64,000 bases of DNA from a virus, in IMG/VR virus record IMGVR_UViG_3300025073_000045, positions 1 to 64,000 of that record, one strand, 5' to 3'. The translations under genes were made by a program, and so were the position numbers. Under the pieces are notes generated by a model. The model was not told where the DNA came from and ran no database searches. It worked only from the letters and a program-made list of their open reading frames with translations. Below, piece after piece: positions 24,836 through 37,000 of the stretch (the stretch's first letter is position 1; every line of letters starts with the position of its first letter).

Positions 24836-27800
24836 GTGCTAATCAAGAAAGAAAGCTTAGAATGATTGTTGAGTTTCATGGCAATGCTAGTAATGCAATG
24901 AAAGCTGTTGATGATTTTGAAAGAAAGTTTGGTTCTACTTTTAAACAACTTGGTGTTAATGTAGAAGTAGAATTAAGAAAAACAGAGAGGAGAATCAAAC
25001 AATCATTTGATAGAATGTCTAGTTATGGTAAAAGGTTTTCAAAACAAATGAGTGGTGGAGCATTTCTAGGTGGTTCATCTGGTGGCATTGGTAAAGAGTT
25101 TGATTCTTTTGAAATAAGTCAAGGTGAAATGAGGGGTTCAACTACAGGCTTAAGACATGAAGTAGGAAAACTTAGAAATACTTTATTACTTGTTTCATTT
25201 GCAACTACTGCTGTTGTTAGTGCATTCAAGACAATGTTTCAAACTGTTTTACAGAATGAATCTGCAATGATTGGATTAAAAGCTGTTGCTATATCAACAG
25301 GCCTTTCTTTTGATAGATTAAGAGAATCATCAGTTATTCTTGAAAATTCTGGTATAATGTCTATTACAGGCTCAAGCGCTGCACAAAAGAACTTAGCAGC
25401 AACTAAAATGACATTGATGGAAGTTCAAGGTGTAATGGGCGCTTTAACAGATGCTGCTGCATTTAATAGACAAGGTACTTTGTCTATGGAAGAAGCAGTT
25501 GTTGGTGCTACTCAAGGTATTAAAAATCAAAATTCAATTATGATTGATAATGCTGGTATTACTAAAAACGTATCAATCATGTATAAAGAATATGCAGCTT
25601 CTATTGGTAAAACCATTGGAGCATTAACAGAGCATGAGAAACGTCAAGCAATGGTTTCTGGAATTATGCAAGAAGCAGAATTATTTGCTGGTAATGCTGA
25701 AAAATCAATGTTTTCATATCAAGGACGACTAAATAAGCTTAATGTTGAAATTTTAAAAACTTCTAGAAATTTAGGAGATATGGCTGCTCCTAATATAATG
25801 GCTGGTTTAGAAGCTTTAACTGGTGGTCTTTCAAAAGCTGGTAATGATGAAGGTTTTATGAAGTTAACCGCTTTATTAACTTCTTACTTTAAGGAATTAA
25901 TGATAATTTTACCTAAAATAGCTGATAATTTTATGGCTATTCCAAGATTTTTATCACCATTATCTTCTATTTTTGACAATTCAATTGTAAAAATGACACT
26001 GATGAGTGGTTTATTATTAAAAATGAATTCTTACGCACAAGGATTTTTAATTAAATTCAAACAAGGACAGCTTCAAGGAGTTATTGATAATTCTAGTAAA
26101 AGATTAGCTAGTTCAGCTATATTAGCTACTGATAAGGGATTGAATCAGGAATCAAATGCTAAAAAAACTATAATACAATCTGCACAGTTTGAAGCAAAAA
26201 TGAAGGGTAAGATTATTGAACTTGAAAAAACTGGTAATTTAAATGATTTGATACAAAAAAATGCTCAGAAAGAAATAAATCTTTTATTAGCATCAGAAGG
26301 AGCTCAACTTGAAAAAAATATTAAATATAAACAACTTATAAATGATCTAACCATAAGAGGCTTTAATATTTATAAAACTAATAGTGAAGTAAAAGTTGGA
26401 AAAAATACTATTTCGACAGGATCTTTTTTAGTAAGAGATGCAAATGCTAATTTGTCAAAGGATTCACTATTTAATAAAAAGGGAGCTTCACCTACTTTAG
26501 TTGCTGAAGCTAGTTCAGGAGCAGGTGCTTATAATATAGCTGGATTATTAGGCAAGATTGGTATACAGAAACAATGGTTTAAAGATATAGCAACTTCTGC
26601 AAAAATTTCTATGGCATCAATGAAAGCAGATTTACTTTCTGGTAAACTTACACTTGAAAGCTTAAAACTTGGTTTTGGTACTGCTGGTACAGCTGCTTTA
26701 GCTTTTGGAAAATCTGTTATGGCTATGGGTATGACAATTATGGCGGTTTTTGGTCAATTTATGATGTATTATACAATAGTAATGACTTTAATAGATTTGT
26801 TCAAACAATTAGTTGGAGCTTCAAATGAGGAAGCAAAAAAGAGAGAACAGAGACTTACTGACATTGATATTGAAATTAAAGCATTAACTGGTCTTAGCAG
26901 ATCTTATGATTTATTAATTAATAAAGTAACGTCATTAAATCAAGCATTTGGAAATGGTTCAGGATATGAGAATTTTTATACTGCTCAAGGTAATACCATA
27001 CAAGAAACAGAAATAAAAATGAAGTCATTATTAACTGATATGGATGATATAAAATTTGAAATGCAAAGAATGGCTCATTCAGGTAAAGATTCTGCTATTA
27101 ATCCATTAACAGGTATTGAAATGTCTTATGATGAGTTTAAAAATTACCTTGATAATTTGAAAACTCAATTTAGTGAATTAAATACATATGCAAATGATGC
27201 ATATGATAATATTTCAGGCACATTAACTGATGCTGGAGAATTTTTTGCTTCAGCTGGTGGTAAAATTAACAGTACTATTGGAAATGCAGCTAATCAAGTA
27301 TCATCTTTTAATGATAACATTATTAAGTGGGCTTCTCAATACCCAATCTTAAATGAAAAGATTGGTGATGATGTCGTTACTACTCTATTAGGGATATCAA
27401 AAGATGCTTCATATTATGATGCATTAATGCTTTCAAATACTAAATCTTTTGAATTAGAAAAACGTAAATATATCATAGATTCAGAAAAGCAAATCACTGA
27501 AATAAAAAAGAATGCCTTAAATGAAAGAACTAAAGGTATATTTAATTCACAGTCTAAAGAAATGGCTTTATTAGTTACAGCTAGTAAAGAACAACTTGAT
27601 GCTATAAGAGACCAACAAAGAGCACTTAAATTAGAATTAGAAGGTCAAAAGTTTGCAACTGGTGATGCTATTCTTTCAATGGGGATAAGTTCAAGAACAT
27701 CTATATCTGCAGGACATACTTCTGCTAGAAATATTGATACCTATATTGAAGGAATTTTAGCTGAAGCTGACAACCAATCAAAAAGATATGATAGATTATT

Positions 27801-29859
27801 GAAAAATATTATTGCAGCAGACGTGAAAGCACGAAATACCAGTAGAAGCACTGGCCAATATCAATTAATGAATCTTGATAAAGGTAAGTCTGCTATAGAG
27901 AATAAAGATAATAAGTTTTATGATTCATATAAATCTTTAGTTAATTTAAATAAGGAAAGATTATTAAATGAACAAGATCTTGCTAATTTCTGGACAAAAA
28001 ATAAAGAATCAATTATGCAAGGAGATTTTGATGCTTCAATGCTTGAAACTGTATTAAATACTTTTAATCAGTCAAGAGCTAATGTAAGTAAAGCCTTAAA
28101 TAAATTAGTTGTACCAGATGAAGTAAATAATCTTGACTTCAAAAAATTTAAAGAATCTTTAGATAAATTATTAAAAGAAGGGGGTCAAGCATATGAAGAA
28201 CTCTCAAGAGCATTATTATCTGGTTCTACCAAAAAATTAACTGAAGAACGTGTTAAAGAAGCTAAATCATTCATGGGTTCTGTACAACAGGCTTTAAGTA
28301 ATAAAATTGGAGCATTGGAAAGTCAGGCAAAAGCAGTAGAAGACACACTTCCAAAACAATATGCCAATGCACTAATACAAATTAGGGATACTACTGAAGC
28401 TACTTCAACGCTTAACTCAAAAATTGCTACATTAAGTCAAACTATTTTGACTAATTCAGAATATGTTAATAATCATAATCAAGCTATCACCGACCTCAAG
28501 AATAAGTATAATGTTATAAATGATGTTTTAGACTTTAATCATAAATTAACAATGGATGGTATAGCTGATCAAGCTTATGCAGATGCATATATAAAACAAC
28601 ATGGTTTAGCTTTGTATAATTTACATGTTAAGAATGCTAAAGATGCATATGAAGCTAAAAAAGAATTTAATGATAAAATGTTAAAGAATGAAATTGAAAC
28701 AGCAAGAACCAATGAATTTATACAATTACGTAATTCTGCTGATATTATGAAGATGCAGAATGAAAAATCAAGTAAAGCTTTAGGATTAGGTCTAAGTTCA
28801 ACTCAAGCAACAGAACTAGAAGCATATGGTGATGCATGGATTAATTTTAGTGGTAAATTGGCTCAAGCTTGGTTTATGCAAGACCAGGCATCTGCAAATG
28901 AAGCTTCAAGAAATTTAGTAGAATTAGCTAAACAAAAGTTTAATGCATTAAAAAACATTACTAATGATCTAGTAAATCAAACTAATATTCAATCAATTGG
29001 TTCTGGTTCTATTATTGAAACTATGTTTGGACTTGATGCTCAAGGAATGGCTCAAATCGATTTAAAATATAATGCTCTTATAGCTAATGCTAGTAGTTAT
29101 TATATGAATTATGCACAAATAATTCAATATGCTGCACAAAAAGAACAAGAACTAGTTCAGAAAAGAATGACAGATATAAGCAATTTTGCTGGTAATATGA
29201 TTCAAGCTGCTTATAGTTTTGGTGCTCAAATAGGTCAAGCATTTGTTGAAGTTAATCAAGGTTTTGATAAAGAAAAAGCTGATATGCTTAAAGAACAAGA
29301 AACCTTATTATTAAGAGGAGAAATTTCACAAGCTCAATACCTTGACAGAACTACTCAACTTCATTCATATTATGCAGAAAGAACTCGTAATGTTTGGACT
29401 CAAGCTTTTAACTCTATTGGAAAAGGCATGACTCAAACAATAGCTGATATAGTTACTGAGCTAGGTAAAAATGCTGCTGAAAAAGCAGTTAAAGAATTAA
29501 CAGCAAATGCTTCAATTGGTACTACTTTATTAACAGGATTAACTAGTGCATTACCTTATGCAGGAATCGGCTTGGCATTAGGATTCATAGGAGATGCTAT
29601 CTTTGGGAGTAATAAAGAACCTGAGATGCCTGATTTTACTCAAACAAATGCAAATCAATTAAGTAAGTTTGGTGGAACAATAAAAGCTGAAGAAGTAAAA
29701 ATTGAGATCTCTCCGACTTTTATTATTGAGGGTCAACAAGTATTTATTGGGTCTGGTTCAATTGTTGAGTTTGTAGATGAATCAACTGAATTATTGAAAA
29801 AGGCAGTACAGCAAGCCATAGATAACAAGGAATTTGATTTAAGTTTAGCAAGAGGATAA
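24832..29859 (+). CDS. Tape measure protein
   Basis: At 1675 residues this is the longest ORF, mostly helical and rich in Ala, Lys, Asn and Gln, with coiled-coil N-terminus. Hydrophobic segments near residues 620-660 (AALAFGKSVMAMGMTIMAVF then FMMYYTIVMTLIDLF) and ~1575-1595 could enter the host membrane during DNA injection. It follows the G/GT chaperones as in most siphoviruses. The usual ~0.15 nm per residue gives a tail of roughly 250 nm (inference). No peptidoglycan hydrolase domain is evident. Confidence 0.92.
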   Translation: MSANQERKLRMIVEFHGNASNAMKAVDDFERKFGSTFKQLGVNVEVELRKTERRIKQSFDRMSSYGKRFSKQMSGGAFLGGSSGGIGKEFDSFEISQGEMRGSTTGLRHEVGKLRNTLLLVSFATTAVVSAFKTMFQTVLQNESAMIGLKAVAISTGLSFDRLRESSVILENSGIMSITGSSAAQKNLAATKMTLMEVQGVMGALTDAAAFNRQGTLSMEEAVVGATQGIKNQNSIMIDNAGITKNVSIMYKEYAASIGKTIGALTEHEKRQAMVSGIMQEAELFAGNAEKSMFSYQGRLNKLNVEILKTSRNLGDMAAPNIMAGLEALTGGLSKAGNDEGFMKLTALLTSYFKELMIILPKIADNFMAIPRFLSPLSSIFDNSIVKMTLMSGLLLKMNSYAQGFLIKFKQGQLQGVIDNSSKRLASSAILATDKGLNQESNAKKTIIQSAQFEAKMKGKIIELEKTGNLNDLIQKNAQKEINLLLASEGAQLEKNIKYKQLINDLTIRGFNIYKTNSEVKVGKNTISTGSFLVRDANANLSKDSLFNKKGASPTLVAEASSGAGAYNIAGLLGKIGIQKQWFKDIATSAKISMASMKADLLSGKLTLESLKLGFGTAGTAALAFGKSVMAMGMTIMAVFGQFMMYYTIVMTLIDLFKQLVGASNEEAKKREQRLTDIDIEIKALTGLSRSYDLLINKVTSLNQAFGNGSGYENFYTAQGNTIQETEIKMKSLLTDMDDIKFEMQRMAHSGKDSAINPLTGIEMSYDEFKNYLDNLKTQFSELNTYANDAYDNISGTLTDAGEFFASAGGKINSTIGNAANQVSSFNDNIIKWASQYPILNEKIGDDVVTTLLGISKDASYYDALMLSNTKSFELEKRKYIIDSEKQITEIKKNALNERTKGIFNSQSKEMALLVTASKEQLDAIRDQQRALKLELEGQKFATGDAILSMGISSRTSISAGHTSARNIDTYIEGILAEADNQSKRYDRLLKNIIAADVKARNTSRSTGQYQLMNLDKGKSAIENKDNKFYDSYKSLVNLNKERLLNEQDLANFWTKNKESIMQGDFDASMLETVLNTFNQSRANVSKALNKLVVPDEVNNLDFKKFKESLDKLLKEGGQAYEELSRALLSGSTKKLTEERVKEAKSFMGSVQQALSNKIGALESQAKAVEDTLPKQYANALIQIRDTTEATSTLNSKIATLSQTILTNSEYVNNHNQAITDLKNKYNVINDVLDFNHKLTMDGIADQAYADAYIKQHGLALYNLHVKNAKDAYEAKKEFNDKMLKNEIETARTNEFIQLRNSADIMKMQNEKSSKALGLGLSSTQATELEAYGDAWINFSGKLAQAWFMQDQASANEASRNLVELAKQKFNALKNITNDLVNQTNIQSIGSGSIIETMFGLDAQGMAQIDLKYNALIANASSYYMNYAQIIQYAAQKEQELVQKRMTDISNFAGNMIQAAYSFGAQIGQAFVEVNQGFDKEKADMLKEQETLLLRGEISQAQYLDRTTQLHSYYAERTRNVWTQAFNSIGKGMTQTIADIVTELGKNAAEKAVKELTANASIGTTLLTGLTSALPYAGIGLALGFIGDAIFGSNKEPEMPDFTQTNANQLSKFGGTIKAEEVKIEISPTFIIEGQQVFIGSGSIVEFVDESTELLKKAVQQAIDNKEFDLSLARG

Positions 29860-29860
29860 A

Positions 29861-31369
29861 ATGGCATACCAACAAGGAAACTCTTGGGAATTGGCAATAT
29901 CACTTCCTTTGAAGAATAATAAGTTCACAAAAGGTCAATATAAGTCTTTGTTAGTTAATGATGCGACTGTACCAGTTAATCAACCTACCATAACTTATGA
30001 TAATACGCATTTAGATGGAGCAGAGATCCATAATCATTTACAATATGGAGATGAAATTTCAATAGTTTCAAACTCTACTAAAGATGTTGAACATCTGATT
30101 GTAGCAGGAATTGATAAAGTAAATAACCTTATTGTGCTTAGAGATAAAAATAATCAAGTTTTATTTGCAGATGGCGATTCAATATCTGCTTATTGTACAG
30201 GTCTTGCAGCAGGATGGGAAATTCCATTGGCTTCACAAGCATGGGTAAAAGCTGGTGGTATAAAGAATGGGCCTGTATCTAGGCAACTTACTAAAAGTTT
30301 TACTGCCGGTATTGGTGCAGGTACCTATGTTAAAACAGGAACAAATGCTGGATTAAATGGATTATTGACGCTTACACAGCATACCACAGAATATGGGTTT
30401 GCTTTAGATTTATTATCTACACAACTTGAATATATACAAACACCTTTATATTTAGATTCTGGTATTAATAAGTTTAAGATTGCAATTAATAACCCTGATG
30501 GATTAAGTGGAGCAGTAAATGTTTTATTAGGTCAATATCACAGAGGAGGGTGGCGAAAATCTTATGCTCAAATGCTTACTATCCATCTTGATAAAAATGA
30601 TGTTACACTTGATTCTACGATATTTAAGCAAAGCTTAATTGATTATGGTGATGAATCTACTAATAATAAGCGTAGAAAATCATTATTAATACCATATCAA
30701 TTTTATAGAATTGGTGGTAAGGTATTTGTAGATGCAGTAGCTACTAACAAAATTTATAATGATGATTATAATATTAAACTTGTACTTCAACCAAGTGATA
30801 CCCTTAGAGATAATTCAACAGAAACTATTTCAGTAGATATACTAGACAGCTTAGCTATAAATACTAATCAATGGTTTGAGTTTAGTCAAGTGGGTTTATT
30901 AGCTTCTGGTATATCAAATGCATCATTTCCTCATCTTGGTTTATGGCTTGATAATAAGATAACTTCAGCGTATAGTGGAGATGTCAATTTATATATTGAT
31001 GAACTCTGGGCTGAACATGCTGGTGGAGTTAATTACGCAGATGTTGATGGTTGTTTAAAATTCTCAAGATATAATGTTTGGCCAGAACAAGGAACTATCC
31101 AAATAAACCCAAGAAGTGAAAATTCAGAGATTCATGGAAGAAAACTTTTAAATATTGAATGTCAAATAGATTACTGTACTCAAGAGTTTTGGGACCAATT
31201 ACAAACTCTATTAGAATGGCAAGATCGAGGCTATCTTTTGAATTTACATCCATATATTAAAGATATTGGTAATGTATTAACAGGAAAATTAACAATTAAG
31301 AATTATTCTAAAGGTTCCTGGGATTTAACGTTAAGAAGTTTCTTACTCTCATTTGAAGAGATTATTTAA
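29861..31369 (+). CDS. Putative distal tail protein
   Basis: A 502-residue beta-rich protein starting two bases after the tape measure stop. The N-terminal ~130 residues and the C-terminal ~100 (EIHGRKLLNIECQIDYCTQE and GNVLTGKLTIKNYSKGSWDL) would fit the split N- and C-terminal barrel of distal tail proteins, with a beta-sandwich insert between. Position just after the tape measure supports a Dit-like ring at the tail tip. The insert may bind sugars. Confidence 0.6.
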   Translation: MAYQQGNSWELAISLPLKNNKFTKGQYKSLLVNDATVPVNQPTITYDNTHLDGAEIHNHLQYGDEISIVSNSTKDVEHLIVAGIDKVNNLIVLRDKNNQVLFADGDSISAYCTGLAAGWEIPLASQAWVKAGGIKNGPVSRQLTKSFTAGIGAGTYVKTGTNAGLNGLLTLTQHTTEYGFALDLLSTQLEYIQTPLYLDSGINKFKIAINNPDGLSGAVNVLLGQYHRGGWRKSYAQMLTIHLDKNDVTLDSTIFKQSLIDYGDESTNNKRRKSLLIPYQFYRIGGKVFVDAVATNKIYNDDYNIKLVLQPSDTLRDNSTETISVDILDSLAINTNQWFEFSQVGLLASGISNASFPHLGLWLDNKITSAYSGDVNLYIDELWAEHAGGVNYADVDGCLKFSRYNVWPEQGTIQINPRSENSEIHGRKLLNIECQIDYCTQEFWDQLQTLLEWQDRGYLLNLHPYIKDIGNVLTGKLTIKNYSKGSWDLTLRSFLLSFEEII

Positions 31370-32349
31370 TGAGTAACTTTGTTTCAATTAGTCAATTTAA
31401 AGAAGCTATAAGTCAAATTCTTGAAGGAGATTTATCATCACCAAAAAGAGACAGGTTGACAAGTGTACATCAATCTGCAGAACTTTTTAATGCAACTGGG
31501 GATAAAATTACAAAACTTAGATTAAAATTTTATATTGAAGATGATGGTGGAGATTGGACTCTTGATAATCTTATAAAACCTAATTTCATATGGGATATGA
31601 AAAAGATTGCTGGTGCTGCAGTTATTGATAGTGGTAATCATGCTTTCCATATTAATTTAACAAGTTCAAATGTAAAAGAAACTACTGATGGGATAAAGTT
31701 TATTGGTAAAAGTAAATCCTTTTTAGTTTCAAGCACTATTCCTAATTTTATAGATGGTTCAAAGACTTTAATAAATCTATGGTTTAAGCCTGAACTATTA
31801 GGAATTGGTAATACTTCTTCATTATTTCAAATATCTGGTCAAACTGCTAAGCAACCTACCATATTTTCAATCAATCTTATCGAGAATGGTGGCCTTCTAA
31901 ATTTTGGTTTAACCTATTATCAAGCTGGGGTTAAGTATAATAAAATCTATTCTGACACAATCATACCAAATGCTTATAATAATATACAACTTTTGATAGA
32001 TACTAATCTGTCAATACTCGTCAATGGTTCAGCATTTGTTGATACTTTATCAATTAGCTTAAATCCACTCTCATTTACTAATATCATATTGAAATTTGGA
32101 GAGAATTATTTTGGGGAAATTTCTTACATTACTTTGCATATAAACAATAATGTAACTAGTGCTATGATGGATTATCAATACACTATGAGGTATCCTTTAC
32201 CTAGAGATAGTGAATTAGTAGATTTAAGCGATGAGTTTGAATTAAGAGGAAAAAATCTATTTATAGATGCAGGTTCAATCTCTAAAGCAATAGAAACGAT
32301 TAAAGGTGAATTTTTTATAAAATCAAATGATATTACTTTGAGGTCATAA
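31369..32349 (+). CDS. LamG/concanavalin-like tail protein
   Basis: A 326-residue protein overlapping the previous stop (TAATG). Residues ~95-265 match a LamG-type jelly roll: DGIKFIGKSKSFLVSS, LINLWFKPELLG, IQLLIDTNLSILVNGSAF and a final FGEISYITLHIN strand. Such domains usually bind carbohydrate, so host-surface recognition is likely. The N-terminal ~80 residues (TKLRLKFYIEDDGGDWTLDN) are probably the tail-attachment part. Confidence 0.65.
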   Translation: MSNFVSISQFKEAISQILEGDLSSPKRDRLTSVHQSAELFNATGDKITKLRLKFYIEDDGGDWTLDNLIKPNFIWDMKKIAGAAVIDSGNHAFHINLTSSNVKETTDGIKFIGKSKSFLVSSTIPNFIDGSKTLINLWFKPELLGIGNTSSLFQISGQTAKQPTIFSINLIENGGLLNFGLTYYQAGVKYNKIYSDTIIPNAYNNIQLLIDTNLSILVNGSAFVDTLSISLNPLSFTNIILKFGENYFGEISYITLHINNNVTSAMMDYQYTMRYPLPRDSELVDLSDEFELRGKNLFIDAGSISKAIETIKGEFFIKSNDITLRS

Positions 32350-34007
32350 TGGGACTAACTGTTTCAAAATTTTATGATAATGCGGGTTTACCAATTACAG
32401 ATTCAATAACAGTAAAATTATATGGACCTCTTGATAATACTCCAACAGATCATATAGGTTCTACTTATGGTGTTAATACTGGTATGAGAACTTTCTCTGA
32501 CTTACCAGCTGGAGATTATAATCTATTCTTTGATAATATAATTGAATCTGGATTGAGTCCATTATTTATTGCTGGTCCTGTAATACCTACATTTTCTCCA
32601 GCTGCAGGAGATATAAGTTCTACAATGCTTGCTGATAATGCAGTTACTACTGATAAACTAGCAGCAAATGCAGTTGGGACAGCAAAAATTGCTGATGCAG
32701 CTGTTACTTCAGCAAAATTAGCTGATGGGGCAATAGAGGCATCTAAAATAGGTGATCAATCAGTAGCTAAAAGTAAACTTGGTACTGATGTATTTAATGG
32801 TACTATGCTTGATGATGGAGGATTTGGTCCTAAAGTAGATTCAACATCAATTGGATTCAATGTTCTAGGTGAATTAGAAGTTATTGATAATAGTATTACT
32901 TCAGATAAATTAGCAGAAGCATTAGCTACTGCTAACATTGCTGATGCAGCAGTAACAGAAGCTAAAATTGCTGATGGGGCTGTTACAACAAATAAACTTG
33001 GAGATGCATCAACAACAGAATCAAAGATTGCTGATGCAGCAGTAACTACTAATAAAATTGCTAATGAAGCAGTAACATTTGAAAAAATTAGTTCTCTGGC
33101 GATTGCTCAGTTGAGAGATGCTAATTATGGTATACCTAGTGATGTCGCTTATGTATCTGCCAATTATGCAAACCTTGAAGCACCTTATTTTACATTAATA
33201 CAAGATGCAATTGATTATCTTGAAACCGCAGCAATAGATGGTGCAATACTTATACAGCCTGGAACATATACTGAATCTATTATAATTAATTCATCTATCT
33301 CTTTAGTGGGTATTGATAAGGCTAGATGTATAATAAATCATATTCCCACTGCAGCCATAAATCAAGCAGTAAAAATAACAGGTCAAAACACATTACCAAT
33401 TACGTTACAGAATTTAACTATAAAATGCCTAAGTGATAATGCAATCGATGTTGATGCTATTGGAATTTATTCAAATCATGCTGTTAATAAGTTATTAATA
33501 TCAAATGCAGACATTATAGTTCAAGGAAGAAATCATGCTACAAACCCAACTAATGGTATAGGAGTTTTTATTGATACTTCCCTATTAGTTGGAAATGTTG
33601 AAATTGAAAAGAGTAAATTAGTAGTAACTGGTGGAAACCATACAGCTAGTGGAACTGGAAAAGATGCCTTTGGAATTAAGATCCCCGTAAGAATGAATCT
33701 TGCTGTTAATTTTACATCCATTAATGTTATTGAGGGTACAGGTCTTACAAATGGAGCAGGTTATCCAATTTATGTTTTTGGTAATGACATTACCTGGGTC
33801 TATCCTAAGCCTCCTATATCTATTGGTGGAGTAATTGCAGAATCAAATAGTCCAGTTGTTAAAAATGTTTCAAATAATACTGGAGTTTCTGCAGTAATCA
33901 TGGCTTCTGCATACTCATTTGCTCCTTTAGTTGCAGAAGTAAGTACTGCTATTATTTCATCAGAAGCAAATGAACAGGTAGTTGCAATGGAAGGAATCCT
34001 ACAATAA
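32349..34007 (+). CDS. Tail spike with hinge repeats and right-handed beta-helix
   Basis: A 552-residue protein overlapping both neighbours. Residues ~1-95 are a virion-binding domain. Residues ~95-250 hold short repeats of the (A/G)AVTxxKLAD type common in phage fibre hinges. From ~280, YFTLIQDAIDYLETA, GAILIQPGTYTESIIINSSI and SLVGIDKARC lead into a pectate-lyase-like beta-helix, the fold of many depolymerase tail spikes. Catalytic residues cannot be placed. It may cut or bind host capsule or lipopolysaccharide glycans. Confidence 0.7.
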   Translation: MGLTVSKFYDNAGLPITDSITVKLYGPLDNTPTDHIGSTYGVNTGMRTFSDLPAGDYNLFFDNIIESGLSPLFIAGPVIPTFSPAAGDISSTMLADNAVTTDKLAANAVGTAKIADAAVTSAKLADGAIEASKIGDQSVAKSKLGTDVFNGTMLDDGGFGPKVDSTSIGFNVLGELEVIDNSITSDKLAEALATANIADAAVTEAKIADGAVTTNKLGDASTTESKIADAAVTTNKIANEAVTFEKISSLAIAQLRDANYGIPSDVAYVSANYANLEAPYFTLIQDAIDYLETAAIDGAILIQPGTYTESIIINSSISLVGIDKARCIINHIPTAAINQAVKITGQNTLPITLQNLTIKCLSDNAIDVDAIGIYSNHAVNKLLISNADIIVQGRNHATNPTNGIGVFIDTSLLVGNVEIEKSKLVVTGGNHTASGTGKDAFGIKIPVRMNLAVNFTSINVIEGTGLTNGAGYPIYVFGNDITWVYPKPPISIGGVIAESNSPVVKNVSNNTGVSAVIMASAYSFAPLVAEVSTAIISSEANEQVVAMEGILQ

Positions 34008-37000
34008 TGAGTGAACAATTACAAGATAAGAATACTGCTTATAGTGATTTATCTGCTCAGGGGTTAAGAAATTTATATAATGAGAATGATAGATTTGACA
34101 ATTTTTGGAATAAACCTCTTCCAGATTCATTATTAACTGTAAATGGTAATAAAGCTTATTTTAATAAAAGTTGGAATAAAACACATACAGCATTTTATCA
34201 ACGTAAATGTGCATTAAAAGTTGAAGTAACATTAGCTGATGGTTCAGTCCGATTAGTTGATATTGGTACTTTTTTAATGCAAGAACCCACTATTGATGAT
34301 TCAAAGATAAATATTGCTTTAGAAGATTTAGCAAAACCCTTAATGGAAGAGCCAGCTGACTCAGTTAAAAGTGGTTTTCAATGGTATAGAAATGTACCTG
34401 TAAAGTTTCTAGTTGAAGAATTAATAAAGACTGTTTATTATGATAAAAGGAATGGTGAAGTACCAAGAGATTTTATCATAGATGATATAAGACCTGTAAC
34501 ACCTACAGCTTTACCTACTTTATCATCTCTTGGAAAGCCTCCCAGCTTTTCAAGACTATCAAATTCTTTAGATGAAGATTTAAAATGTAGAGTACTTTGT
34601 AAAGCTAATATAAATTCTTTAGGTGAAAATCTCTACATGGGTTTAAATGCTCAATTATGGGCTTATAATGATTTGGCAGGTACTTATTCAAAGATTGGTG
34701 AAATTATTCCTGCTGGAACTATACCTGTTTATATACAAAAATTATGGTTTAATGCTACTGACAATTTTATTTATGGGATTGCTCTTGAAGAAGAACAATT
34801 AGTATATAGTAATGATAAAGTTGAATATGGTAAATATGAATGTCAAGTTGGAGTGAATTTTGTTTTCTTTAAAGCAGACAGAGAATCTATAACAGTTTTA
34901 TTTGATTCTCAATCTCAATCGTCAAACTATAATTTCAAATATAGTATTTATCCTGGTAAATATCACATTATACCTCCTTACTTTAAATTAACAGCAATGT
35001 CTCAAGCAGACTATAAAACTATTTATGGTAATACTTATCATACTTATAAGAATACTAATTTTAGGCTAAATCCAGTATTGTCTGGAATAGGAAATTTTGA
35101 TATTGCGACACAATCAATTAAGAATCTTACTGGAGATATATATAAATTTCCTCAAACAGAGAATATTGCTATACCTTTTGCTCAGAAAGTAGGTTTTATA
35201 GCTAATAGATATATTGAAAATTATTTACCTGCTTGGTATGGTGCTGTTGAAGATCCAGGAGCTAATAAGTTTAGACATGCATATTTTGGTCATAATAGAA
35301 CTTTCCCAGAAACTACGGGTAATAGATGGGTAAATAATCAAATTTATGTAAGAGAATATGCTGAAGATGATCCTTATTTTAATACAAGACCTAGTGAATG
35401 TAATCCAGTATATAGTTCACCAATTTATAATTTCAGGGATAGGACTAGAATAGTTATTCAAGGAAGAAAAACTTTAACAGAGACCGCTGATAAATATTAC
35501 TATGCACCTACTGAGGGGTACAGTCAACAAGCAGTTTTTATAGTACAAACAAAAGATTTCATACTTGATAATAACAACCCAACAAAAGGCTTTAATAGGA
35601 ATTCTGCATATTTTGAGGAAAATTATGATAGTAACTGTCCTTCAATAGATTACTATAATATAGATAATCCTTTTTCATATCTCCCAAATCAATTTACTGC
35701 TAAAACTTTTTATCCGGGTTATTTTTCATGGTATGAAGAAGCTTTATTGTTAAAAGACAGTAAATTGTTTGGGGTACATACTAGAATTAATCCTGAAGGT
35801 ATTTCTTGGCCTTGGCTAAAATATACTTCCGGTCAAAAAGGCTCTATAGAGTATTTACCTACTTTAGGTATAAGTGGTAGTTTCTTTATTCAAGTACTTG
35901 ACAAAGTTAGTAGACGTTCTAAAGGTAATTGTAATTTTTCACAAGCAGATTTAAATACACAAAGTTTTGATTATAATACTGGAGAGATGGTTCCAGAAAC
36001 ATTAAGATTTAAATATTTTATTTATGATCTTGCTTTAAATACATTTACTGAAGTTACTTTATCAGACATGGTTCAATCTTATAGTGGTGTCAATGTTCCT
36101 TTACAGATTACAGCTACAGCAGTAAATGGTACTACATTATTTATAGCTGGAATGTCTTTCAATAATCAAACAGATACTGATGGAGTTTTTACAAGTGAAA
36201 AGCATAATAAGACAAGAATATTAAAAGTTGATTTTAGTAGCAGTGTTGCACTTCCTACTATTACAGTATTATATGAGTCTAATTATAGTAAAATGTTAGC
36301 TACAATTACAGATATGCTGTATACTTCTAATGGATTAATTATATCTTATTATGATAGAAAGAAAATAGTAACATTTGCAGAGAATGCATATAAACCTTCA
36401 TTAGGCACTCCTTTTGGTCTAGCAAAGCTAACTAATTTAAGTGTTTCAGTTGATGAGTTTTCTGACCTAAACCCTTTATATTCTAATCATTTTATTAATG
36501 GCAAATATCAGTTCTCAAGACTAATTAAATCAAGTATTGATAATTATCTATATTATGTACTAATACATGATAGAGATGAATCTACTAATAAAATGGAACT
36601 CAGGAGATATGATTTAGTTACTGAAACAGAAGACAGATTAGGGTTTATAAGTGATATTACTTTTGGTGATACTAATATTTTATCTAATCTTGAACTTCAA
36701 GAATTGGTTACTGGATTTAATACTGTTTTTGGAGTATCAACTGGTTATTTACCGAACTATATTAAAAAATCAAACTCAAAAAACTACTTATTCAAATATG
36801 ATAAGTATTTATCTGGAGTAGTGGAATTAGCAGATTTTAATAATTTAAAAGTATGGGATGCTTTAAGCCAAATTGCTAGAGCATTTAACTATATAATGGG
36901 TTTTGATAATGATAAGTTCTTTTTCATAAAAAGAGAACTAGAAAATGAAGCAAGCATATTTATTGACTTAGATTTAGATCCCGTAATATCTAAGAAAAAG

